From positions 1 through 64,000 of the forward strand of contig CAZQSB010000006.1 of assembly GCA_964596015.1 (NCBI GenBank): a DNA stretch of 64,000 nt, given 5' to 3'. Below the pieces are notes generated by a model. The model was not told the origin of the DNA, did not search any database, and saw nothing but the letters and a program-made list of their open reading frames with translations. Below, piece by piece: positions 51,701 through 58,334 of the stretch. This stretch comes from WJMD01 sp964596015 (GTDB taxonomy: Bacteria > Joyebacterota > Joyebacteria > Joyebacterales > Joyebacteraceae). Position 1 is the stretch's first letter, and the number at the start of each line of letters is the position of its first letter. Made by a program: the position numbers and the translations under genes.

Positions 51701-51835
51701 GCGACGTCGGCCTGTGTTCTCACGCTCTTCGTCGTTCCCATCGGGTACTACTACCTCGTCCGCGGGCAGGCGTCGCCGAAGGAACGCGAGCGGCGTCTCG
51801 AGAGGCTTCAGGAGGAGCACGAGGACGCGATGTAG
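48731..51835 (+). CDS. RND-family efflux pump (AcrB/MexB type)
   Basis: 1034 residues, full length for the HAE1/AcrB group. It shows the typical start SIKRPVFATVISLVLVVFG, duplicated 6+6 membrane segments, two large periplasmic loops, and the proton-relay TM4 with GLLVDDSIVVLENI (two adjacent Asp). TM10-11 have FSQIGLVMLIGLAAKNGILIVEF, and the end has RLRPILMTGLSTAIGAVPL. It exports drugs, lipids or metabolites with the adaptor encoded just upstream. Substrate is not predictable. No regulator gene lies nearby. Confidence 0.95.
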   Translation: MVLSELSIKRPVFATVISLVLVVFGIISYQRLALREYPDIDRPIISVSTSYGGAAANVVESRITQIIEGAVSSIEGLRTVESASADGYSRVSLEFDIERDIDEAANDVRDRVSRVVGRLPEEADPPRVSKRGGGSGADLIIGVRHPTMSQMELTDYAERHLLDRFSIVDGVADARVFGGKRFAMRVWLDRRALAARGLTVQDVESALRSENVELPAGRLESDTREFSIRLERGFRTAEDFRSLVIVRGADGYLVTLDDVADVEVAPEDLRDSFTAEGQSAIGIGVSRQSTANTLAVISGVKAAMEEMRPQLPEGMELIVLRDSSVFIQSAIREVRLALLIACALVIGIIFVFLGSGRAALVPAVTVPISLVAAFIVLAAFGFSINLLTSLALVLAIGLLVDDSIVVLENIHRRIEEGEPPLLASFRGVNEVAFAVIATTLVLVAVFVPIGLMGGETGRLFTEFAFAIAGAVVFSSIVALTLSPMLCSKLLRPRESEGALTRTVDAVFRRVIAWYDRALRLSVRNPVISLAVLILILGSIWIMLGSIVSEYEPSEDRGALFVRMSAPEGTGFEASRGYMERVTDKLTPLIQSGEAHHVLAMTPGWGAGGVNQGTAIVDLAPWADRKRSADQIARELMGELSEIVGVRVFVFQPSGLSFSWGQPIQFVIGGPTYEELARWRDIIVEKAQQYPGLVGVDADYKETTPQLRVEVDKGRAAEMGVSSLTVGRTLQTMLGSRNVTTFVDRGEEYNVVLQGAEEERRTPTDLENIYVRSSTTGRLIPLANLVTLEERAEASELRRYNRMRAVTISANIADGYSMGQCLAFLENAVREELPSSATVGYKGLSEKLKESSGAVAFVFIISLVIAYLVLSAQFESFVSPFVIMLTVPMGILGAGIGMLLMGVTLNIFSQIGLVMLIGLAAKNGILIVEFTNQLRDRGLDFEEAVFRASRLRLRPILMTGLSTAIGAVPLILASGAGAASRLSLGTVVAFGATSACVLTLFVVPIGYYYLVRGQASPKERERRLERLQEEHEDAM

Positions 51836-51874
51836 GTTCGCGTGCGTCGCTGACGGGGCATGGGGACGGGGGCG

Positions 51875-51953
51875 TGCGCGCGACGCGGCCGTGGGTCGAT
51901 TGTCTGTCAGCGCGACACAGCCCTGGCCGGTTGTGCGCGCGAGACGGCCGTGG
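51875..51953. repeat. Imperfect direct repeat downstream of the efflux operon
   Basis: A 20-bp unit, TGCGCGCGANNCGGCCGTGG, occurs at 51875-51894 and 51934-51953 with two mismatches; a more diverged third unit lies between them (about 51909-51926). The surrounding 156 bp before the next promoter is very GC-rich and holds no gene. Two CCCGGG palindromes follow at about 51954-51967. Confidence 0.45.
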
Positions 51954-51991
51954 CCCGGGCGCCCGGGTGCCCGCGCGCGGGGCGGTCCGCG

Positions 51992-52020
51992 TTGACAGGG
52001 CCCTCCTCCTTTGTTAGGAT
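51992..52020 (+). promoter_or_regulatory. Near-consensus promoter of the polyglutamate operon
   Basis: A perfect TTGACA, exactly 17 bp, TAGGAT. It gives a leader of about 140 nt before pgsB with GC-rich stems but no riboswitch that I recognise. Confidence 0.75.
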
Positions 52021-52167
52021 GTCTGGTGCCGGCTTCGTCCCGCTTCGCGCTGCCGAGCTTGGGAGGGCCACGGTCAGGCGCCTTGCGGCGGGGGATCCGG
52101 CTTCACTTTCAGAGCCCTCGGGGGCGGCCTCGATTCGCTTCGGGGGCCGAACCTGAGGGCATCGCGT

Positions 52168-53322
52168 ATGTGGCTCGTCCTGCTTCTGGCTCTGGCCTTC
52201 TTCGTGTACGGCCTCGTGGAATACCGCATGCACGCGCGACGGCTCCAGGCCCTCCCGGTCCGCGTCCACGTCAACGGCACGCGCGGCAAGTCCTCGGTGA
52301 CCCGGCTCATCGCGGCGGGACTCCGCGAGGGGGGGGTGCGGACTGTCGCGAAGACAACAGGGTCGGCCGCCCGGTACATCGACGCCGAAGGCCGCGAGGA
52401 GCCCGTGCCGCGTCCCGGTCCCGCGAACATCCGTGAGCAGATCGGCATCGTCGCACGCGCCGCCGGTGAACGGGCGCACGCGTTCGTCGTCGAGTGCATG
52501 GCCATCCGTCCCGACCTGCAGCGGGTCTCGGAGCGTCAGCTGATCCGCTCGACCGTCGGCGTCATCACCAATGTCCGTCCCGACCACCTCGACGTGATGG
52601 GACCGACGGTCGACGACGTTGCCGAGGCGCTCGCCGGCACGATCCCGAGAAGCGGCATCGTCTTCACGTCCGAGCGCGACCGGACAGGACCGCTCCGCGA
52701 CCGGGCGGCGCTCGTGGGAGCCGAGCTCCGGGAGGTCGAGACGCCCGACGACCCGGCGCTCACGGAGGGGTTCGGATACGTCGAGCACGCCGAGAACGTG
52801 GCGCTCTCGCTCGCCGTCTGCGAGCATCTGGGCGTCGACCGCGAGACGGCGCTGCGCGGCATGAGAAAGGCCCCGCCGGATCCCGGCGCGCTCACGGTCC
52901 ATCGCTTCCAGGCGGAGGGCAAGGAGATCGAGTTCGTCAACGCGTTCGCCGCCAACGACCGGGAGTCGACGCGCGCCGTGTGGGAGACCGTGAAACCGAG
53001 GAGCGACCCAGACCGCACGGTCCTCGTCATCGTCGGCATGCGGGAGGACCGGCCCGACCGCGCCTTCCAGTTCGGCGAGATCCTCGCCGAGGACCTCGAC
53101 GCCGACCATTACATCCTCGCCGGAGGCATGACGAAGCCGGTCCTCAGGATCGCGCTCCAGAGGGGCCTCGATGCTTCGAAGGTCACGGACCTCGGTGGGT
53201 TGGGCGCGTTCGACGTCTATGAGGCCCTTACCGGACTCGCGGGCAGGCGGACCATCGCGGTCGGCGTCGGGAACATCGGCGGCATCGGGGGGCAATTGCT
53301 CCATCTCATCCAGGGAGAGTAG
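52168..53322 (+). CDS. pgsB: Poly-gamma-glutamate synthase, PgsB/CapB ligase
   Basis: 384 residues, close to the family's usual length (about 390). An N-terminal membrane anchor (about 2-17) is followed by a Mur-ligase-like ATP-grasp-free amide ligase domain: the P-loop HVNGTRGKSSVTRLI, the Lys/Thr-rich KTTGSAARYID, NIREQIGIVARAAG, VECMAIRPDLQ, the Mur-type NVRPDHLDVMG, and the C-terminal AVGVGNIGGIGGQLL. PgsB joins glutamate through gamma-amide bonds, using ATP, in a membrane complex with PgsC. The following genes are spaced by 3 nt or overlap, so this begins a tight operon of at least five genes, probably seven. Confidence 0.92.
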   Translation: MWLVLLLALAFFVYGLVEYRMHARRLQALPVRVHVNGTRGKSSVTRLIAAGLREGGVRTVAKTTGSAARYIDAEGREEPVPRPGPANIREQIGIVARAAGERAHAFVVECMAIRPDLQRVSERQLIRSTVGVITNVRPDHLDVMGPTVDDVAEALAGTIPRSGIVFTSERDRTGPLRDRAALVGAELREVETPDDPALTEGFGYVEHAENVALSLAVCEHLGVDRETALRGMRKAPPDPGALTVHRFQAEGKEIEFVNAFAANDRESTRAVWETVKPRSDPDRTVLVIVGMREDRPDRAFQFGEILAEDLDADHYILAGGMTKPVLRIALQRGLDASKVTDLGGLGAFDVYEALTGLAGRRTIAVGVGNIGGIGGQLLHLIQGE

Positions 53323-53325
53323 CTC

Positions 53326-53787
53326 GTGATTCCTGTGGCCATCGGCATCGGGCTCATCATGAGCCTCATCTTTTCGGAGGCGTTCGGCCTGGCGGCCGGA
53401 GGAATGGTGGTCCCCGGGTACATCGCGCTCGCTCTCGCGGAACCGTGGCGCGTCGTCGGGACCGTCGTGGCGGCGGTCCTCACGTACCTGACCGCCCGGG
53501 CCATGGGGCAGTTCATGCTGCTCTACGGGAAGCGGTTCCTCGTCATGGTCATCCTGCTCGGCTTTCTCTACGGTCACCTGACGCGCGTCGTGTTCGGCCG
53601 TCCCGAGTTCCCCGAGTTTCTGAGCTTCGAGGCCATCGGGTACATCATCCCCGGTCTCATCGCGTACTGGATGGACCGTCAGGGGGCGCTGGTGACGCTG
53701 CTCTCCATGATCATGGCGGCGGTGATGGTGCGGCTCGTTCTCATCCTGACAACCGGAGGGGCGCCCATTGAAGTACCGACCTGGTAG
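53326..53787 (+). CDS. pgsC: Poly-gamma-glutamate synthase, PgsC/CapC membrane subunit
   Basis: 153 residues, four to five membrane helices, matching PgsC (about 149 residues): IGIGLIMSLIFSEAFGLAAGGMVVPGYIAL at the N-terminus (shown from IGIGLIM), LTYLTARAMGQFMLLYGKR and IGYIIPGLIAYWMDRQG. It forms the membrane core of the polymerase with PgsB and probably helps move the chain across the inner membrane. The start codon is GTG, 3 nt after the pgsB stop. The end overlaps the next gene. Confidence 0.92.
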   Translation: MIPVAIGIGLIMSLIFSEAFGLAAGGMVVPGYIALALAEPWRVVGTVVAAVLTYLTARAMGQFMLLYGKRFLVMVILLGFLYGHLTRVVFGRPEFPEFLSFEAIGYIIPGLIAYWMDRQGALVTLLSMIMAAVMVRLVLILTTGGAPIEVPTW

Positions 53788-54880
53788 GGTCCACGCGTGG
53801 GCGCTTCTGGCGCTCGCCGTCGTCGGACTCGGCCTTCTCGGCGTCGTCGAGCGCTCGAGGGCGCCGGAGGCGCAGCCCTGGTTCCGTGAGAAGATGCAGG
53901 CCGCGACGCTGACCCGCGAGGCCCTCGAGGCCATACGCGAGGTGCGGCTCGGCATGGGCGGCCCGATCGACGTCGTCAATGACCCGAACGACACCGGGCT
54001 CATCGGCCCGGAGTTCTCCCTCATCACGACGAGCCGCGGCTCGCACGACGCGAAGCTCCGCGCGCTCGACCCGAACATGGCGGCCGTCTTCGTCCAGCTC
54101 CTCGAGCGGGCCGGCGTGCGCGAGGGCGACCTCGTCGCTCTGGGCCTGAGCGGCTCCTACCCGCTCCTGAACGCCGCCATGCTCGTCTCCATCGAGACGC
54201 TCGGGGCGACCCCGGTGCCGATCACCTCGGTCGGCTCCTCGATGTGGGGGGCGACCGATCCTGAACTGACATGGCTCGACATGGAGTCCATCCTGCTGGA
54301 CCGCGACATCATCAGGCGCGGGTCGGTCGCCGCGTCGATCGGCGGCGGCGACGACCGGGGACGGGGACTTCCTCCGAGGGGACGCGAACTCGTCCGCGAG
54401 GCCGCTCAGAGGAACGACGTGCCTCTCATCGAGGAGCCGTCGCTCGACCAGTCGATCGCCAGGAGGATGGAGATCTACGACGAGGCCGCGGGCGACGGGG
54501 AGTACGCGCTCTATGTCAACGTCGGCGGCGGCCTCGGAAGCGTGGGCACGAGCAGGCTCGACGAGCTCGTCCGTCCCGGACTGTCGAAAGTGCTCGGAAC
54601 GAAGAACTTCCCGAGGCGCGGCGCGCTCGTCCGGATGGCAGACCGTGGCATCCCCGTCATCCATGTTCCGTCCGCCGACCCGTTCATCGACCGCTACGGC
54701 CTTTCGGTCGACCCGGTGCCCATCCCCGAGGTGGGACGCGGCGGCGTGTTCTATCAGGACCACTACAACGTGCCGCTCGTGGCAGTTCTGGCGGCGCTCT
54801 ACGGCTTCCTGATCTTCGTGGTGGTCCGGATCGATCTTAAGCACTACCTCATCAGACGACCGAAACCGGAGGGGTCATGA
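53768..54880 (+). CDS. pgsW: Poly-gamma-glutamate system protein PgsW
   Basis: 370 residues. A TTG start lies within the end of pgsC behind GGAGGGG. It has one N-terminal helix (about 9-27), a periplasmic domain (GLIGPEFSLITTSRGSHDAKL, DLVALGLSGSYPLLNAAML, VGSSMWGATDPELTWLDME) and a C-terminal helix (about 335-355) before a basic end. This matches the 'poly-gamma-glutamate system protein' family that accompanies pgsB and pgsC in some bacteria in place of the CapA-type PgsA. PgsA is absent here. Its exact job is not known; chain export or release is the usual suggestion. Confidence 0.85.
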   Translation: MKYRPGRVHAWALLALAVVGLGLLGVVERSRAPEAQPWFREKMQAATLTREALEAIREVRLGMGGPIDVVNDPNDTGLIGPEFSLITTSRGSHDAKLRALDPNMAAVFVQLLERAGVREGDLVALGLSGSYPLLNAAMLVSIETLGATPVPITSVGSSMWGATDPELTWLDMESILLDRDIIRRGSVAASIGGGDDRGRGLPPRGRELVREAAQRNDVPLIEEPSLDQSIARRMEIYDEAAGDGEYALYVNVGGGLGSVGTSRLDELVRPGLSKVLGTKNFPRRGALVRMADRGIPVIHVPSADPFIDRYGLSVDPVPIPEVGRGGVFYQDHYNVPLVAVLAALYGFLIFVVVRIDLKHYLIRRPKPEGS

Positions 54881-55776
54881 GACGGACCGTCTCACTTCTG
54901 CTCGTCGTCACCGCCGCCCTGACGGCGGCGACCTCGGACGCCGGCGCGCTCGACTGGCGTTCGTTCACGCCGACATCGCACGCGGGCGAGACCGAGCTCC
55001 TCGTCGACGGCGAGACCTTCACCTACTATCGACTGACCGGCGACGAACCGCTGGTGTTCTCGGTGGAGGGGCCGACCCGGCTCAAGATCCTGACCAGGCT
55101 CAGGCTGCCGAACGACGTCGACCGCGAGGAGTACACGCTCATCGTCTCGAGGGACGGCGAAGACGTGCAGACCGAGTCGTTCACCGGGCTTCACTCGAGC
55201 CACGCCCACTACGTCGCGTTCACGCCGATGGGGCCGGGCCGGCTCAGGCGGCTCTACATCGACGTCCCGACCGGGCTCCACGGCTACAGGGTCCGCGCCG
55301 GGGGCGACGCCGTCGTCGACACGCGCCCGTTCGAACGGGCCGGGGACGAGCCCTCGCGCGTCTCGATGGCGCCGGTCTCCTCCGCGGGTGTCGAGACGTT
55401 CCTCTACAGGGACAAGGAGCTCGTCTACTACCTCGCGACCGAACGGCAGCCGGTCGTCCTCGAGGTCGTCGGACCGACGGCCGTCAAGGTGAACACGAGG
55501 CTTCTCTTCGACGAGACGATGCTCACCGACCAGGTGTACGTCGTGGGCGTGACCGAGGACGACGGGCCCGAGAAGCTCTACAAGATCGAGACGGAGCCGT
55601 CGGAGACGGTCGTCTGCCGCGACAGGGAACGGCACATGGTGGGCAGCCTCAGGCACTTCATGCTCGAGGTCGATGACGGCCCTCACGCGTACACGTTCCG
55701 TCTGGTCGACAGCGTCTCCGACGAGCTCGGCGTCAAGTTCTACATCCCGCGCGGGGACGTGACGAATGAGCCGTAG
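54877..55776 (+). CDS. Unknown periplasmic protein with two copies of a new repeat domain (polyglutamate operon)
   Basis: 299 residues with a signal peptide (about 1-24). It consists of two homologous beta-rich modules, about 27-150 and 165-295. Each opens with a Y-Y-x-L strand and a V-x-GPT turn: YYRLTGDEPLVFSVEGPTRL in the first, YYLATERQPVVLEVVGPTAV in the second. Each closes with a Gly-His/Pro-His-x-Y-x-x-R-type strand (GLHGYRVRAG; GPHAYTFRLVD). A third copy forms the N-terminus of the next protein. I recognise no known family. The ATG overlaps the pgsW stop (ATGA), so it is translationally tied to polyglutamate synthesis; a role in carrying the polymer through the periplasm is inferred. 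Confidence 0.65.
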   Translation: MRRTVSLLLVVTAALTAATSDAGALDWRSFTPTSHAGETELLVDGETFTYYRLTGDEPLVFSVEGPTRLKILTRLRLPNDVDREEYTLIVSRDGEDVQTESFTGLHSSHAHYVAFTPMGPGRLRRLYIDVPTGLHGYRVRAGGDAVVDTRPFERAGDEPSRVSMAPVSSAGVETFLYRDKELVYYLATERQPVVLEVVGPTAVKVNTRLLFDETMLTDQVYVVGVTEDDGPEKLYKIETEPSETVVCRDRERHMVGSLRHFMLEVDDGPHAYTFRLVDSVSDELGVKFYIPRGDVTNEP

Positions 55777-57241
55777 GTTCCTCCGGGCGGCGGCTCTTCT
55801 CGCGTGCCTGACGGCGGCGCTCCGCTCCGCGCCCGCGCAATCTGCGAAGCTCGTTCCGGCCGACCCGAGGCCACCGGTCGAGATCGAGGTCGGGGGGGGC
55901 CGCTACCTCTACTTCCCTCTCACCGCCGAGGAGCCGCTCGTCGTCGAGGTCGAGGGACCCTCGCGCTTCGACGCCATCGTCAGGGGACGGTTCGTCTCGT
56001 CCGGGAGTCCCTTCACCATCGAGATCGAGACGTTCCTCGACGGAGAGCGTCTCTGGTCCTCGGTGCTGCGCTCCGAGCCCGGCTCGTCCGTCTATCCCAT
56101 GCATCCCGACTGGGCCGTCGGGCGACCCGACCACATCAGGGTCGACGTCCCGGCAGGGAGCCACACCGTCGAGCTCCGGCTCGTGAGGCCGACCGACGTC
56201 GTGGTTGACGTGAACCCGGTGCGCCGGCGACTCGACGTCCTGCCCTGGCGGCTCGCGTGGCGCGGCGCGCTCGGCACGACGTACGACACGAACGTCTACC
56301 GCTACTCCGACGAGGACCGGGACGACTTCCTCGACGGAGCGAGACCCGACCGCTATCCGATGGAGACGCTCGACGACCTCAGGCTCGAGCCCGAGGCGTC
56401 GTTCGAATTCATCCGCGAGGAGCCGGGGGAGAGGAGCACATCGCTGAGGTTCGCCGGTCGCCTTCGTCTCTACACCGTGAACGGAGACAAGAGCTTCTCG
56501 AAGCTCTCAGCGCGACTTCTGGAAAACCGGCCCGGCGTGGCGTATCTCAGGGCGGAGTATTCGGTCATCCCGAGCTACCGCATCCGGCCGATCTGGGACG
56601 AGGACACGGGGGAATACAGAGGCTGCGACTACCGGAAGCACGGGTTCTCGCTCGAGCTGGGGAGCGACCGCTCGCTTCCGGTCGATGTTCGGGCGTCGTG
56701 GGACTACGACGTCTACCGGTACGACCCCGACTTCGTCGAGTACGACTCCGAGGCCGGGACGTACGGGGTCCGGTTCGTGCTGAGGCCGCGCTCGGGCGTG
56801 CGCGTCGACCTGGGCTACGAGCTCAGGATGTCGAGAGCGCGCGGGGCCGACGAGCCCGGCGAGACGCGCGCGACCTCGGACGACAGCGATACGACATACG
56901 ACCAGGACGCCTGGGAGGCCCGTCTCAGATGGCGCGTAGCCGGGTGGGAGCAGGGCCCGCTCATCGTGACCGGCCGGGTGCGCCACGCGAGACGCTACTT
57001 CCTGACGTCGAAGGAGCCCGAGGACGACCCGTACCACCGGGGACGGGAGGACCGCTTCTGGACCGCGACCCTCGGAGCCGAGGCGCCGCTCACGCGCGAC
57101 GTCGCCCTTGAGGGCTTCGTCGAGTACCGCGGCCGGTCGTCGAACTCGGAGGTCGTCGAGAACATCGGAGGCGTGAAGGACTACGGGGCCTGGCGGACCG
57201 GCGTGACCATCATAGTGGAAGGAGTGCGGTTCCTTGATTGA
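55766..57241 (+). CDS. Predicted outer-membrane beta-barrel with N-terminal copy of the operon-specific domain
   Basis: 491 residues. A signal peptide (about 1-25) is followed by a module (about 32-150) homologous to those of the upstream protein (YFPLTAEEPLVVEVEGPSRF; HTVELRLVRP). After a short link, residues about 160-491 are alternating, aromatic-rich beta-strands with acidic loops (for example WRGALGTTYDTNVYRY, VDVRASWDYDVYRYDPDF, VDLGYELRMSRARG, LEGFVEYRGRSSNSE), as in 14-18-strand outer-membrane barrels. The last residues are VEGVRFLD, one residue off the usual terminal Phe. It overlaps the upstream gene by 11 nt. I infer an outer-membrane port or anchor for the polymer; no known polyglutamate system part of this type comes to mind. 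Confidence 0.65.
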   Translation: MSRRFLRAAALLACLTAALRSAPAQSAKLVPADPRPPVEIEVGGGRYLYFPLTAEEPLVVEVEGPSRFDAIVRGRFVSSGSPFTIEIETFLDGERLWSSVLRSEPGSSVYPMHPDWAVGRPDHIRVDVPAGSHTVELRLVRPTDVVVDVNPVRRRLDVLPWRLAWRGALGTTYDTNVYRYSDEDRDDFLDGARPDRYPMETLDDLRLEPEASFEFIREEPGERSTSLRFAGRLRLYTVNGDKSFSKLSARLLENRPGVAYLRAEYSVIPSYRIRPIWDEDTGEYRGCDYRKHGFSLELGSDRSLPVDVRASWDYDVYRYDPDFVEYDSEAGTYGVRFVLRPRSGVRVDLGYELRMSRARGADEPGETRATSDDSDTTYDQDAWEARLRWRVAGWEQGPLIVTGRVRHARRYFLTSKEPEDDPYHRGREDRFWTATLGAEAPLTRDVALEGFVEYRGRSSNSEVVENIGGVKDYGAWRTGVTIIVEGVRFLD

Positions 57242-57262
57242 ATGCATAGACCGTGATATACT
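57234..57262 (+). promoter_or_regulatory. Internal promoter overlapping a start codon
   Basis: TTGATT, exactly 17 bp, TATACT. Its -35 is the TTG start codon of the LVIVD protein gene. A transcript from it would begin near 57269, inside the coding region, and could serve the downstream C25 and M14 genes. Confidence 0.5.
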
Positions 57263-58286
57263 GAGCCGTAACAATCGAACGTGGCGGTTTCTGCTGGCCG
57301 CGGTCGTCGTCGTGTGTCTCGTTCCGGGATGCGCCGAGCGGGGAGACCCCGTTTCGGGCGGCGACGAAGACGACGACGGGTATCGCATTCTCGCGACGCT
57401 CGCCGTCGTCGGCTACGCGGACGACGTGCACGTCTCGGGCGACCTCGGCTTCGTTGCGGCCGGACAGGGAGGGCTCGTCGTCGTCGATCTCTCCGACCCC
57501 TCCCAGCCGTCGGTGCTGGGCGTCGGGTCGACGAGTTTCGACGTGACGGCCTGTTCGTATTCGCCCGGCGACAGCTTCGCGTTCGTGACCGACGGGCCCA
57601 ACGGCGCCTTGGCGTTCGACGTCAGCGACCCGGCGCTGCCGACCCGGATGGAGACGTTCCAGAGCACGCGGGGACGCGACGTCGCCTCCATCGAGGTCAG
57701 GCCGGATTCGCTTCATCACGTCTTCACGGCAGACGCTGAGGGGGGACTCCGGATCTGGGAGTTCCGGTACTACCCCCAGTACCAGAGCTGGTTCTCGGGG
57801 GAGATCAGACACCTCTACACGTCCGGCGACGCCCGCGGCGTGTATCTGCACGGGGAGCTCATTCTCGTGGCGACCGAGCAGACCGGGCTTGCCGTGTGCG
57901 ACGCGGCCGACCTGGGGTCGGCTTCGATCGTCGGGGAGGTGGACACGCCCGGGAACGCCCGGGCCGTCTGCGCGGAAGGCGACTACGCGTTCGTTGCGGA
58001 CGGGCTCCAGGGCCTGTCCGTCATAGACATCTCGACGCCGTCAGACCCGACGCTCGTGGCGTCGGTCGCGACGGTGGACTACGCGAGCGACATCGCGTAT
58101 CGGAGCGGGCGCGTGTACATCGCGGACCAGGACGCCGGGCTTCGCGTGTTCGACGTGACCGACCCCCCGAATCCCGTGTCGCTCGGCGGGATCGTCACTT
58201 CGTACGCCAACGGAGTGTTCGTGGACGGGACGACGATCTACCTGGCCGACCGGGACCGCGGACTCGTCGTCATCGAGGAGGAGTAG
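57234..58286 (+). CDS. LVIVD-repeat beta-propeller lipoprotein
   Basis: 350 residues. A signal peptide ends at the lipobox LVPGC (Cys32). The rest is a propeller of LVIVD-type repeats: GGLVVVDLSDPSQPSVLG, GLSVIDISTPSDPTLVAS, and GLRVFDVTDPPNPVSLGG, about six to seven in all. These surface or periplasmic proteins are common in FCB bacteria and have no assigned role. The start is TTG at 57234 behind a perfect GGAAGGAG site, overlapping the barrel gene. The same bases form a promoter (TTGATT...TATACT), so the gene can also be read by itself, but no normal start codon lies in frame between that promoter and the lipobox region. Confidence 0.8.
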   Translation: MIECIDRDILSRNNRTWRFLLAAVVVVCLVPGCAERGDPVSGGDEDDDGYRILATLAVVGYADDVHVSGDLGFVAAGQGGLVVVDLSDPSQPSVLGVGSTSFDVTACSYSPGDSFAFVTDGPNGALAFDVSDPALPTRMETFQSTRGRDVASIEVRPDSLHHVFTADAEGGLRIWEFRYYPQYQSWFSGEIRHLYTSGDARGVYLHGELILVATEQTGLAVCDAADLGSASIVGEVDTPGNARAVCAEGDYAFVADGLQGLSVIDISTPSDPTLVASVATVDYASDIAYRSGRVYIADQDAGLRVFDVTDPPNPVSLGGIVTSYANGVFVDGTTIYLADRDRGLVVIEEE

Positions 58287-58334
58287 TCGAGTGGACACCA
58301 GCGGGCGCGAATGCGTCCTGGGAAGGAACGGAAC

